A DNA stretch of 64,000 bases, taken from positions 1 through 64,000 of the forward strand of contig CALFWZ010000066.1 of NCBI GenBank assembly GCA_937928405.1, in the 5' to 3' direction. The notes beneath the pieces were generated by a model that searched no databases, had not been told where the DNA came from, and saw only the letters and a program-made list of their open reading frames with translations. Both the position numbers and the translations under genes were made by a program. Below, in pieces: positions 37,645 through 46,950 of this stretch. Source of the DNA: an uncultured Saprospiraceae bacterium (GTDB taxonomy: Bacteria; Bacteroidota; Bacteroidia; Chitinophagales; Saprospiraceae). Position 1 is the stretch's first letter; each line of letters opens with the position of its first letter.

Positions 37645-38322
37645 ATGAAGCAAAAACACTTAATTGCCCCTTCCCTCTTAGCCGCTGACTTTCTTCATTT
37701 GGCCGATGCTTGTCAACTTATCAATGAGAGCGAAGCCGACTGGTTTCACCTCGATGTGATGGACGGAAAATTTGTGCCTAATATCAGTTTTGGAATGCCT
37801 ATTATTTCGGCAGTAAAGAAAGCCTGTACCAAACCACTAGATGTGCACTTGATGATTGTCGAACCAGAAAAGTATATCACTGCTTTTAGAGAGGCAGGTG
37901 CCGATGTGATCACCGTTCATTACGAGGCTTGCCCACACCTCCACCGCACCATCCAACAAATTAAGGATACGGGTGCCAAAGCAGGCGTTGCGCTCAATCC
38001 ACATACTTCGGTAGATCTATTAGACAATGTGCTGGAAGATGTAGATTTGGTGTGCCTGATGTCGGTTAATCCTGGTTTTGGTGGTCAAAAATTTATCTAT
38101 CAAACCCTAAATAAAATCCGTAAGCTGCAGGAAAAGATTATTACCCGTAATCTTTCTACCATCATAGAAATAGACGGAGGCGTAGGACTACAAAATGCGG
38201 AAGCTATTCTGCAAGCAGGTGCACGGGTACTCGTGGCTGGAAGTAGCGTTTTTAAAGCAGAACAGCCGCTGGACGCCATTTCGCGTCTTAAAGCGATTGG
38301 AAAAGACACTTTGTTTGCCTAG
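37645..38322 (+). CDS. rpe: Ribulose-phosphate 3-epimerase
   Basis: The 225-aa TIM-barrel enzyme interconverts ribulose-5-phosphate and xylulose-5-phosphate in the pentose phosphate pathway. Family motifs are IAPSLLAADFLHL, WFHLDVMDGKFVPNISFG (metal-binding His and catalytic Asp), DVHLMIVEPEKYI, VCLMSVNPGFGGQKFI, IEIDGGV (second catalytic Asp) and LVAGSSVFKA (phosphate binding). Length is normal. The promoter-like CTAAATTTTGTT at 37612-37623 is shared with the preceding gene. It is cytosolic and probably transcribed alone. Confidence 0.96.
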   Translation: MKQKHLIAPSLLAADFLHLADACQLINESEADWFHLDVMDGKFVPNISFGMPIISAVKKACTKPLDVHLMIVEPEKYITAFREAGADVITVHYEACPHLHRTIQQIKDTGAKAGVALNPHTSVDLLDNVLEDVDLVCLMSVNPGFGGQKFIYQTLNKIRKLQEKIITRNLSTIIEIDGGVGLQNAEAILQAGARVLVAGSSVFKAEQPLDAISRLKAIGKDTLFA

Positions 38323-38409
38323 GGCACGTTGCTATACTAGGTTATCAGTTTTTTAAATGATCTTTGCCGTAACCAAAAAACTGGGGCAGCGTATCTTTAT
38401 GTTGATGTG

Positions 38410-38564
38410 TTGAATCGTTGAATTGTTGAGCTCTTCAAACGTTTTAGCACCTTTGTAACAACTACCTTAACCTATATTTCTCATAAATACCTTTTGAATT
38501 TCTATCATAGAATAGATGATTTACCTTTATTAAACTATATCAATTCAACGCCTCAACGATTCAA
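38410..38564. repeat. 12-bp inverted repeat of the TTGAA class
   Basis: TTGAATCGTTGA (38410-38421) is perfectly inverted at 38553-38564 within longer TTGAA/TTCAA tracts. It encloses about 130 bp that include the presumed receptor promoter. Confidence 0.75.
38426..38455 (+). promoter_or_regulatory. Probable promoter of the TonB receptor gene
   Basis: TTG (38426-38428), 19 nt, then CACCTTTG (38448-38455) resembles TTG-N19-TAnnTTTG with one mismatch in the -7 element. Confidence 0.4.
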
Positions 38565-38581
38565 CAGTTCAACAACCTCCA

Positions 38582-41110
38582 ATGAAATATATTCTATCCT
38601 TCCTATTCTTCTTCGCTAGTATCGCCCTGCACGGACAAGAAAACAAAGCAACTATCTACGGTGCTATTACAGACGCGACTACCGAGCAGTCGGTAGAGTT
38701 TGTCACCGTTTTTGTCGAAGGAACCAACAATGGAATTTCTTCGACGGCTAGAGGTACCTACTCTATCGTAGTGCCAGCCGATGAATCCGTTACGATTGTT
38801 TTTACGCGAATTGGATACGAAGAATTATCGACCACCGTCTCTCCAACGGCAGCAGGAAAATCTCGTAAGGTGGATGTTTCGATGGCCCCCGCAGAATCAG
38901 CAGTAGAAATTGAGGTGACGGAAAGTCGTCTGGAAGAAGCAGGCATGATTAAGGAAGAAGTTACAGAATTAAAATTATTACCGACCGTCTCTGGAAATTT
39001 TGAAAGTGTGCTACCCCATATCGCACTTGGAACCAGCGGCGGAACAGGTGGAGAATTGTCTTCACAGTACAATGTCCGTGGAGGTAACTACGATGAAAAT
39101 CTAGTTTATGTCAATGATTTTGAAATTTATCGTCCACAATTGATTCGAACAGGACAGCAGGAAGGATTGAGTTTTCCCAACATCGATTTAATTCGAGACT
39201 TATCTTTTTCTTCCGGTGGTTTTGAGGCACGTTATGGTGATAAATTATCTTCGGTTTTGGATATAAAATATAAAAGACCCGACTCTACACGAGCATCCGT
39301 CGGCTTGAGTTTTTTGGGTGCGTCTGCCCACGTAGAAGGAAGTTTAAAAGCTGGCAAAAACAATTATAATAAAGTGCGTTATTTGTTGGGAGCACGTTAT
39401 AAAACGACTCGATATATTTTAGGATCCTTAGATGTAACGGGAGAATATGCCCCGAACTTTGTCGATTTCCAGGGATATATAACCTATGATTTTAATAAAA
39501 ACTGGCAATTGGGTTTACTTGGAAATTATAATAGTAGTCAGTATAATTTTCAACCAAGAAGCCGAGCTACTACCCTCGGGTTGATTGATCTTGCCCTAAG
39601 ATTAACGACCGTTTTTGAAGGACAAGAAGTCAGTGATTTTACCACGCAGATGGGCGGTGTTTCGCTGACCTATATTCCAGATCGAAAAAAGAATCCACTG
39701 TTTTTAAAATTTCTAGCTTCTACCTATCAAAGTCATGAAAACGAACGATTTGATATTATCGGAGATTATTTGTTAGGTCAAATTGAAACAGGACTAGGAA
39801 GTGATGCTTTTGGAGAACTCGTCGCTACGCTCGGAACGGGAACACAACATCAGTACGCACGAAACTTTTTAGTCACCAATGTCACCAATGCCGAACATAA
39901 AGGTGGTTTAGAATTACAAAAAGATCATTCGGAAACCGATAAAACTTCCAGTCATTTTTTACAGTGGAGCGGGAAATGGCAACACGAGCGTATCGATGAT
40001 CGCATCAACGAATGGGAACGACTCGACTCGGCAGGTTATTCGCTACAATTTGACACGGCGCAAGTACTTTTAGGAAGTGTGCTGAAACGAGATTTTGAGC
40101 CCCTCACTTCCAATCGCTTTAGTGCTTATATTCAAGATACGTATACTTTTAAACAGAACCACCGTCACGAAATAAAAATTTCTGCCGGTGTGCGGGCCAA
40201 TTATTGGGATTTAAACGAAGAACTCATTATTTCTCCTCGTGCCCAGTTTCTTTATAAACCATTGGGTGGAAAGACAGATATCTCCTTTCGATTGGCCACT
40301 GGATTGTATAGTCAGCCTGCTTTTTATCGAGAGCTGCGGGGACCGGATGGAACGATTAATCGAGATTTAAAATCGCAAAAATCTTTTCACGTCGTCGGTG
40401 GTTTGACTTTAGATTTTGCCAATAAAGGCGGCAAAAAATTCCGGTTTATTACAGAAGCTTATTATAAAAAATTATGGGATTTAGTTTCCTATGAAGTGGA
40501 CAATGTTATCATTCGTTATTCTGGACAAAACGATTCTCGTGGCTATGCAATGGGACTCGATATGCGTTTGAATGGAGAGTTTGTTCCCGGCACTGAATCT
40601 TGGATCAACGTTTCTTTTTTGAGTACCCGTGAAAGCATCGATGGTGTGGATCATCAGCGCCGAGAGATTGGTCAAGCGGAAGGTCAATCGGTCAAGACCG
40701 TGCCTAGACCGACAGATCAGTTTATGACGGTTTCGATGTTCTTCCAAGATTATTTACCAAAGAATAAAAATTTTAAAATGCACCTAAACTTGGTCTATGG
40801 AACAGGGATTGCCTTCGGTACCAAAGATGATAACGTGATCTATCGCAATACCTTCCGGTACTCTGATTATCGTCGGGTGGATATTGGGTTTGGAGTTTTA
40901 TTATGGAATGAGTCTTGGCGCGAAAAGCGTGGAAAACATCCATTGCGATTTATGGAGAATGCCTGGATGAGCTTGGAAGTATTTAACTTGTTGCAAGTGG
41001 CCAACGTGGCGGCAAATACGTGGATTAAGACCATTACGAATACGCAATATGCGGTACCGAACTTTTTGACGTCAAGGAGGATTAATTTGCGGTTTAAGTT
41101 TGATTTTTAG
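38582..41110 (+). CDS. TonB-dependent receptor with carboxypeptidase-regulatory-like domain
   Basis: The 842-aa product has a signal peptide (MKYILSFLFFFASIALHGQ). A CarboxypepD-reg-like Ig domain follows (about 22-105, ATIYGAITDATTEQSVEFVTVFVEG). The plug (about 120-230) includes YNVRGGNYDENLVYVNDFEIYRP and GGFEARYGDKLSSVLDI. A 22-strand-type barrel follows and ends RRINLRFKFDF with a terminal aromatic. It takes up an unidentified ligand across the outer membrane using TonB. No SusD partner lies next to it, so it is not a standard polysaccharide locus. The gene following it is a small membrane protein after a 324-bp gap. Confidence 0.92.
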   Translation: MKYILSFLFFFASIALHGQENKATIYGAITDATTEQSVEFVTVFVEGTNNGISSTARGTYSIVVPADESVTIVFTRIGYEELSTTVSPTAAGKSRKVDVSMAPAESAVEIEVTESRLEEAGMIKEEVTELKLLPTVSGNFESVLPHIALGTSGGTGGELSSQYNVRGGNYDENLVYVNDFEIYRPQLIRTGQQEGLSFPNIDLIRDLSFSSGGFEARYGDKLSSVLDIKYKRPDSTRASVGLSFLGASAHVEGSLKAGKNNYNKVRYLLGARYKTTRYILGSLDVTGEYAPNFVDFQGYITYDFNKNWQLGLLGNYNSSQYNFQPRSRATTLGLIDLALRLTTVFEGQEVSDFTTQMGGVSLTYIPDRKKNPLFLKFLASTYQSHENERFDIIGDYLLGQIETGLGSDAFGELVATLGTGTQHQYARNFLVTNVTNAEHKGGLELQKDHSETDKTSSHFLQWSGKWQHERIDDRINEWERLDSAGYSLQFDTAQVLLGSVLKRDFEPLTSNRFSAYIQDTYTFKQNHRHEIKISAGVRANYWDLNEELIISPRAQFLYKPLGGKTDISFRLATGLYSQPAFYRELRGPDGTINRDLKSQKSFHVVGGLTLDFANKGGKKFRFITEAYYKKLWDLVSYEVDNVIIRYSGQNDSRGYAMGLDMRLNGEFVPGTESWINVSFLSTRESIDGVDHQRREIGQAEGQSVKTVPRPTDQFMTVSMFFQDYLPKNKNFKMHLNLVYGTGIAFGTKDDNVIYRNTFRYSDYRRVDIGFGVLLWNESWREKRGKHPLRFMENAWMSLEVFNLLQVANVAANTWIKTITNTQYAVPNFLTSRRINLRFKFDF

Positions 41111-41159
41111 TTTTAATGAATAATGTTATCGGCAGTCGTGTTTCTTTTAATGAATAATT

Positions 41160-41407
41160 AATAATGGCACTGCTAGCGTAGGTTTCTTGTGAAGTGGAAG
41201 AGGTGTTTTAGTGTTTTTTTTCGCGCAGGACTTGTCTCAGGAAAGGTTCGATTGTGAATATTTTTTTGATTTAAATACTTTAAGAAAATGCTTTTTGCCT
41301 CACTCAATCATGGTTAAAGAGGTCAAGCAACAAGGAACCGTTTTATAAAATTTCACCTCAAAAAAGAATCAGCCTCAAGACGACCCCGAAAACCGAGTGC
41401 CATTATT
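41160..41407. repeat. Inverted-repeat-bounded intergenic element (about 250 bp)
   Basis: AATAATGGCACT (41160-41171) is perfectly inverted at 41396-41407, and both arms are extended outwards by TAATGAATAAT-type words. The enclosed DNA has no gene. It fills the gap between the TonB receptor and the next gene and looks like a small non-coding mobile or structural element. Confidence 0.55.
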
Positions 41408-41434
41408 CATTACCAAATTATTCATTATCTAAGA

Positions 41435-42043
41435 ATGGAAAAACAAAAAAAAATCGTCGGTCCACTCGAATGGTTCTCGTTAATTGCGGGGCTATTAATC
41501 TTCGGGTATATCTTGGTGCGTTATGGTGGTTGCCATCCAATGGAACGAACCGAAACGACTGAAATCGTCAACAACCCTGGTCATGAATGGGGAGAGCATC
41601 GACGGGCGTATAAGTCTGGGAAGAAGAAATCCGTAGATCCGGTATTGGAGCAGATTGCTGCGCAATTTTCGGGAGGAAAAAACCCTGACTATAAGGCTTT
41701 GCGAAAAGAAGGCATCACAGAAGATGAAATGAATTTTTACGATCAATTAAAAGAGGAATATGGTGGTAAAATTGGTCGCGCTAAAAACTGGTATAAGGTT
41801 TTAAAAACGGCTAGATCTACTTATCAATCTGTCTCCGATGTCTTCGCCGATGCTACCGGCCAACCTGCCGAAACGCTGCGTTCTTCTGACCTACAAGAAA
41901 TCTTAGATCACCCAGAAAAGTCTGCTAAATTATTTAATCAATTTGCTCGCCGTTTTAATAAGTCTAGTGGTGAGATTGAAGATTTTGCGCGGCGTGCGCC
42001 GGAGCGTTTGAGTGATTGGGCAATGTGGTTGGAGGAGCGGTAG
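41435..42043 (+). CDS. Hypothetical single-pass membrane protein
   Basis: The 202-aa product has one membrane helix near the N-terminus (about residues 12-30, WFSLIAGLLIFGYILVRYGG). A charged, helical, soluble part follows with no recognised motif: DEMNFYDQLKEEYGGKIGRAKNWYKVLK, LQEILDHPEKSAKLFNQFARRF. The short spacing of positive residues before the helix suggests the C-terminal part is periplasmic, which is inference. It has no obvious partner gene: the receptor before it is separated by an inverted-repeat element, and the next gene is convergent. Confidence 0.7.
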   Translation: MEKQKKIVGPLEWFSLIAGLLIFGYILVRYGGCHPMERTETTEIVNNPGHEWGEHRRAYKSGKKKSVDPVLEQIAAQFSGGKNPDYKALRKEGITEDEMNFYDQLKEEYGGKIGRAKNWYKVLKTARSTYQSVSDVFADATGQPAETLRSSDLQEILDHPEKSAKLFNQFARRFNKSSGEIEDFARRAPERLSDWAMWLEER

Positions 42044-42095
42044 GAGCCTGTCAAGCCGGAAGATTGATCTAAAGGGTATTACCCGCACGAACATT

Positions 42096-42650
42096 TTATG
42101 CCTCCTTATAATCTATGCGCTTGTTTTTCTTTAATAGTAATAAAAACCAGTTTACTAAAAGATAGATGATGCAAATTAGAATGATCAAAAATTTCATTAC
42201 AGCAAAACCATAGGCAACCGACGACCAGATTTGTTTTAAATCACCTAATAATAATTTAATGAGCGCCATATTTTCAACAAGATCAAAAAAAGCGGCCACA
42301 AAAATTAAGATAATTAAAAGATTCCCAAATTTGTAGAAAGGATTATTTTTCCATAAACGGTTATTAATATTGAAAATTAGTAACGCGATAAAACTGGAAT
42401 AAACCAAAAGGAAAAGAAAATCAAACCCTAAACTTAAACCCGCATTTAGTTTTGCCTTGGTATCCCAAGATTCTAATATTTTAACGCTTTTATCTAAGTC
42501 TTTGGCCAGCTCAAAAGAGACAATTCCATATTCACAAACTTCGTTTTTTAGCGGAGCGTCAAAATTGCTCATCACCATGACATTTACAAACACCACAATT
42601 GCTAATAGAATGGTGATTCTGTTTTTATAGGTTTTGAGGAAGCGATTCAT
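42096..42650 (-). CDS. Hypothetical four-helix membrane protein
   Basis: The 184-aa product has about four membrane helices: residues of about 12-28 (ITILLAIVVFVNVMVM), 72-95 (LGFDFLFLLVYSSFIALLIF), 108-128 (LLIILIFVAAFFDLVENMA) and 145-172 (AVMKFLIILICIIYLLVNWFLLLL), then a Lys-rich cytosolic tail. I do not recognise the family. The FFDLVEN motif in the third helix is seen in uncharacterised Bacteroidota membrane proteins. It lies on the minus strand, 80 bp downstream of the small DUF3303 gene, and could be cotranscribed with it. Confidence 0.75.
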   Translation of the reverse strand: MNRFLKTYKNRITILLAIVVFVNVMVMSNFDAPLKNEVCEYGIVSFELAKDLDKSVKILESWDTKAKLNAGLSLGFDFLFLLVYSSFIALLIFNINNRLWKNNPFYKFGNLLIILIFVAAFFDLVENMALIKLLLGDLKQIWSSVAYGFAVMKFLIILICIIYLLVNWFLLLLKKNKRIDYKEA

Positions 42651-42729
42651 GTTGTCTATTTCAAACTTGGTTGAAGGAGATTTATAATTTTAGGTTAAGC
42701 ACTTGTTCTTATAAATTAATGCTAAGATT

Positions 42730-42966
42730 CTAATCAATAGGAAAAACTTCAAAGTCTGTGTATTCTTTCCATTTAACGATCCATTCATCAAAGAGTTCTG
42801 CTTTGTTTGTTTCCATTAGTTGAAAACAAATATTTTGCTCCTTGTTTACCCAGGAATTTAAATAATAAAGCCCTTCTGGAAGCATCCTACCTTTTCTATT
42901 CCATAATTCGTTATTCTTTTCAAAACAACCAGGTTTGAACTTTTCGATGACCATATACTTCTTCAT
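42730..42966 (-). CDS. DUF3303-like small protein
   Basis: The 78-aa product begins MKKYMVIEKFKPGCFEKNNE and ends WIVKWKEYTDFEVFPID. This is the pattern of DUF3303-type proteins, a ferredoxin-like dimeric alpha/beta-barrel fold beginning MYMVIE.F..g. and ending D...F.V.P. Function is unknown and the protein is cytosolic. It lies 80 bp upstream of the four-helix membrane protein on the same strand. Confidence 0.8.
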   Translation of the reverse strand: MKKYMVIEKFKPGCFEKNNELWNRKGRMLPEGLYYLNSWVNKEQNICFQLMETNKAELFDEWIVKWKEYTDFEVFPID

Positions 42967-42989
42967 TCTACATTTGTTTATTTATGGTA

Positions 42990-43023
42990 CCCAACACCCA
43001 CAACAAATTCACGGGTATTGAGT
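42990..43023 (+). repeat. Intergenic repeat C, copy 1
   Basis: About 34 bp (CCCAACACCCA ... GGTATTGAGT), roughly 80% identical to the copy at 46657-46691 in the same orientation. The two copies flank the leucine-rich ladder gene. Confidence 0.65.
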
Positions 43024-43073
43024 GACAGTTTTTAGATACTAGTTGTATGGGAGTAGCGGTCAATAAATCATTG

Positions 43074-46000
43074 CTAATTTATCTTCACCACTTTCTCTGT
43101 CCATAAATCGTTTTCGGTTTGAATTACAAACAAATAAACACCATCTGGCAAATCCAACAAATTGATATTTGCGCTCAAGGTAATTTCTTTTTGTACCATT
43201 AACTTACCTGTGTAATCTTTTACTTGCAAGCGAGCTCTGTTGGATTCAGGCAAGCGAATCTCGATCATGCCGGTAGTTGGATTTGGGTAGATACTTGGAG
43301 TAGATAAGGTGACTTCTTGGATAGAGACGATCAAATCTTCTCCATCGCAATCTTCATCTATTCCATTATTCGAAATCTCCATCGCGCCAGGATTTACCGA
43401 CGCATCCGTATCATCACAATCTACAAATATATCATAGCCATCTAAATCCATATCAAAAGAAGAAATCATGAGATTCTCTGTCGTATTGGTAAGAATGGCT
43501 GGATTAAAATCGAAATAAATACTAGCGGAATTATTGATCACCGTATTTTCATCTATATCATCAAAAGCACGAATGGCATACATAACATATCCCTGACTCC
43601 CTACAAAATTAGTGGTACTGTCAGGGAGGAAGATATTATGAAAATCAAAAGTTAGATATTGTCTAGATTCCATGCTCGCTGATAAAACCGCATCATGGCT
43701 GCTACCGATAAGTCGGAAGGTACTTGGGTCGAGACTCGGATCTAAGGTGTCGCGAATTACCACATCGTAAGCCGCTGCGTTTCCAGTATTTTGAAAACGT
43801 ATCGTGTAAACCAAGTCCTCTCCTATCAACGCATAATTTAAAGGATATCTTGGATTGACCAATTTATCATTAGGGTCATAGCTGCAGCGCACTTCATTCG
43901 CATATTTGTATGTCCCTGAGGTCTGCGCTCCATTGATATCTGTATAATTAATTTCACTTAAAAAGTTTAATTCATCTCCTAATGGAAAATCCGGTGGACC
44001 TGGAATTTGAATTGATATTTGCTTTACTATTGTATTTGTAGGATATAAAGTGTTAAAATGCCAACCGTAGATATTAGGGCTGATTATCGTATCTGGCGTA
44101 TCTATAAAAACCACATCCAATACATTTTCGTCAACCGTAAAAAACAATGTACCATCTGCTGTAGTTGTACCTTTATTTTCGGCATAGATATCAAATGTAA
44201 CATATTCATTGCATCTGAAATTTTGGGAGGCAACTATTGGGCTGAGATCAGAAATGTTCACATTGGGAGTTAGTCCAAAATAAATAGTATCTGCATTATT
44301 TAAACTATCCAACGTAATCGTATCCGAAGCTGATGTTGTCAAATCCCAATTGGGAGTTACTTGAGCATCATAACTAACCACATATTCGCCAAAATTTAAA
44401 TATTGTACTCCCCCATTAATCGGGTTTCCAAAACTAATAATATTGTCTGGATCAATAATTACCTGACCGGTAGGGAGGTAAGGTTCCCCAAGGTCTAAGA
44501 TGCCATTTGTATTCAAATCATAAAATATGGGATGGTTTATCCTGCTTAAATAATTACAGTTCATAAATATTTCTTCCTCATTGTTACAACCTAAAGCATT
44601 ATCCGAAATGTCTGTGGTAGTAATTCCATCTCCAATAATATTACAGATAGTTCTATAAGCACAAAAGGATAATTCAGGATTGTTAGTGATTTTTAAGTCT
44701 TCACCAATAGACCTTAGATTTTCTAAACCACTTAAACTGGTTAAAATATCATTGTAAGTTATTCTTAAAATTCCTCCAACAGCAGTTAGGTTTTCTATCC
44801 CATCTAAATTTTGTAAACTATCATTATTAGATATGGATAAGTTTCCTTCAACAGCAGTTATATTCTCTATTCCACTTAAACTTGTTAAACTTTCATTGGC
44901 ATATATCCATAAGTAGTCTCCGATAGAAGTTAGGTTTTCTAATCCACCTAAACTTGTTAAACCAGCATTGGCCTCTATCCATAAGTAGTCTCCGATAGAA
45001 GTTAGGTTTTCTAATCCACTTAAGTTTGGTAACATATCATTGTCTTCTATTTTCAAGTATCCTCCGATAGAAGTTAAATTTTCTAATCCACCTAAACTTG
45101 TTAAAACATCATTGTCATCTAACCATAAGTATCCACCAATAGAAGTTAGGTTTTCTAAAGCAGCTATACTTGTTAAAGTATCATTGGATAGTATGGTCAA
45201 GTTTCCTCCAACAGCCGTTATATTTTCTAATCCACTTAAATTTGTTAAATTATCATTATTATATATTAATAAGCTTTCTCCAACAGCCGTTATATTTTCT
45301 ATCTCGCTTATACTTGTTAAATTATCATTGTTATTTATTGACAACCTTTCTCCAACAGTCGTTAGGTTTTCTAATCCACTTAAGTTTGTTAAAACATCAT
45401 TCCTAGATATTAATATGGATTGTTCAATAGAACTTATATTTTCTAAACCATTTAAACTGGTTAAATTAGCATTATTAGATATTGTTAAGTTTTCTCCAAT
45501 AGCCGTTAGATTTTCTAAAACAGCTATACTTGTTAAATTATCATTGAATTGAATTAGTAAGGATCCTCCAACAGCCGTTAGGTTTTCTAATCCACTTAAA
45601 TTTGTTAAATTTTCGTTGCTACGTATAAACAAGTAATCCCCAAGAGAAGTGATGTTTGCTAAATCACTTATACTTGTTAAATTATCATTGCTATATATTT
45701 CCAAGCCTTCTCCAACCGTAGTTAGGTTTCCTAAACCGCTTAAATTTGGCAACATATCATTGTTATCAATTACTAAGTATCTTCCAATCGAGGTTAGGTT
45801 TTCTAAAGCAGCTATACTTGTTAAATTACTACTGTTTTTTATCGTCATGAATCCTCCAACAGTCGTTAGGTTTTCTAAACCACTTAGACTTGTTAAATTA
45901 TCATTGTTTCGTATTGATAAGCTTCCTCCAATAGACGTTAGGTTTTCTAAAACAGCTATACTTCTTAAACTATCATTATTAAATATATCCAAGGATCCTC

Positions 46001-46580
46001 CAAGAGAAGTTAGATTTTCTAATCCTGTTAAACTTCTTAAATTATAATTGTATTCTATATCCAAAGATCCTTCAAAAGAAGTTAGGTTTTCTAATCCACT
46101 TAAATTTGTTAAAACATCATTGTTAGATATTATTATGTGTTCTCCAATAGAAGTTAGATTTTCTAAATCAGCTATATTTGTTATATTATCATTGTATTGT
46201 ATTGCCAAGTATCCTCCAATAGAAGTTAGGTTTTCCAAACCACTCAAACTGGTTAGATCATCATCGTATTTTATTTCCAAGTATCCACCAATAGCAGTTA
46301 GATTTTCTAAACCACTTAAACTGGTTAGAGTTATTGAATTATTATTGTCTACTATTCCCAAATTTCCATTTATGGTAGTAATAGCATTAAGGCCATTTAG
46401 ATTACTAATATCTCCCTGAATTAAAACATCCCCTAGTATCTCGTTACATCCTGGATAATTGGAAGAAAAACTATTAATAGATGCTTGACTTGAGAAAGTA
46501 ATTCCATTAGGCAAACAAGTCTGCGCTTGAGAATAATTGACCATACAGAGGAACCATAAAATTACGGATAGGTTTTTCAT
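43074..46580 (-). CDS. Leucine-rich ladder surface protein with MopE-like motif and T9SS domain
   Basis: The 1168-aa product has a signal peptide (MKNLSVILWFLCMVNYSQAQ). A ladder of about 25 units of roughly 23 residues follows (about 60-650; unit type LTSLSGLENLTSIGGYLxIxxND), resembling receptor-L-domain repeats. A DUF11-type conserved-repeat domain (YTIRFQNTGNAAAYDVVIRDTLDPSLD) comes next. A MopE-like calcium motif (DLDGYDIFVDCDDTDASVNPGA...GIDEDCDGED) precedes a type A T9SS domain (IYPNPTTG). It is probably a cell-surface adhesin or recognition protein. The ladder DNA is a tandem array of about 69-bp units, so copy number may change by recombination. It is flanked by repeat C copies, which suggests it sits in a variable part of the genome. 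Confidence 0.88.
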   Translation of the reverse strand: MKNLSVILWFLCMVNYSQAQTCLPNGITFSSQASINSFSSNYPGCNEILGDVLIQGDISNLNGLNAITTINGNLGIVDNNNSITLTSLSGLENLTAIGGYLEIKYDDDLTSLSGLENLTSIGGYLAIQYNDNITNIADLENLTSIGEHIIISNNDVLTNLSGLENLTSFEGSLDIEYNYNLRSLTGLENLTSLGGSLDIFNNDSLRSIAVLENLTSIGGSLSIRNNDNLTSLSGLENLTTVGGFMTIKNSSNLTSIAALENLTSIGRYLVIDNNDMLPNLSGLGNLTTVGEGLEIYSNDNLTSISDLANITSLGDYLFIRSNENLTNLSGLENLTAVGGSLLIQFNDNLTSIAVLENLTAIGENLTISNNANLTSLNGLENISSIEQSILISRNDVLTNLSGLENLTTVGERLSINNNDNLTSISEIENITAVGESLLIYNNDNLTNLSGLENITAVGGNLTILSNDTLTSIAALENLTSIGGYLWLDDNDVLTSLGGLENLTSIGGYLKIEDNDMLPNLSGLENLTSIGDYLWIEANAGLTSLGGLENLTSIGDYLWIYANESLTSLSGIENITAVEGNLSISNNDSLQNLDGIENLTAVGGILRITYNDILTSLSGLENLRSIGEDLKITNNPELSFCAYRTICNIIGDGITTTDISDNALGCNNEEEIFMNCNYLSRINHPIFYDLNTNGILDLGEPYLPTGQVIIDPDNIISFGNPINGGVQYLNFGEYVVSYDAQVTPNWDLTTSASDTITLDSLNNADTIYFGLTPNVNISDLSPIVASQNFRCNEYVTFDIYAENKGTTTADGTLFFTVDENVLDVVFIDTPDTIISPNIYGWHFNTLYPTNTIVKQISIQIPGPPDFPLGDELNFLSEINYTDINGAQTSGTYKYANEVRCSYDPNDKLVNPRYPLNYALIGEDLVYTIRFQNTGNAAAYDVVIRDTLDPSLDPSTFRLIGSSHDAVLSASMESRQYLTFDFHNIFLPDSTTNFVGSQGYVMYAIRAFDDIDENTVINNSASIYFDFNPAILTNTTENLMISSFDMDLDGYDIFVDCDDTDASVNPGAMEISNNGIDEDCDGEDLIVSIQEVTLSTPSIYPNPTTGMIEIRLPESNRARLQVKDYTGKLMVQKEITLSANINLLDLPDGVYLFVIQTENDLWTEKVVKIN

Positions 46581-46656
46581 AACTAGTTATTTATCTTGAA
46601 GTTTTAGTTTATAGCAAAAGCAGCTTGTGAGAATGGCTTTTAATGGCCCAAAACAA

Positions 46657-46691
46657 CCCAATGCCCATTAACAAACTCGCAGGTATTGAGT
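46657..46691 (+). repeat. Intergenic repeat C, copy 2
   Basis: Second copy of the CCCAAT...GGTATTGAGT element, just before the leucine-rich ladder gene (upstream side). Confidence 0.65.
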
Positions 46692-46794
46692 CTTTTTACG
46701 CTAAAATTTAAGGAGCATTCACCACGGTGAAACCGTAAGAGGCCAAGATAAGGAGTTACTAAAGTACGGAAAATTCTGATAAGATAAAAATGAA

Positions 46795-46881
46795 GTGCTC
46801 ACGCTTTTTCTATCTTCACCAAGAGGTTTTCCTGCCGACAAAGGTAGGTGAAAACGAACGGCTTGGATTTTGGGTTGTCGT
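46795..46881 (+). repeat. Intergenic repeat A, copy 1
   Basis: An 87-bp element, about 90% identical to 51438-51524 and in the same orientation. Its core is a hairpin, CCTGCC-GACAAA-GGTAGG. With C copy 2 it fills the 370-bp gap between the ladder gene and the VOC gene; no gene is seen there. Confidence 0.85.
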
Positions 46882-46950
46882 TGTCCTGAAGGTGTAAATG
46901 AGAGAATTGGCTTTATATGCTCTTTGTGGGGGATTAACGGAAGATTCACG

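Noticed and set aside
45040-46419. Plus-strand open frames with repeated Lys/Leu/Pro patterns
   Set aside because: They are antisense shadows of the 69-bp leucine-rich ladder units.
43074-46580. Repeated 69-bp units considered as a CRISPR array
   Set aside because: There are no unique spacers; the units are translated continuously as a leucine-rich ladder.
46719-46949. 76-codon minus-strand frame
   Set aside because: It is almost wholly repeat A sequence; the other copy of the repeat at 51438-51524 does not preserve this frame.
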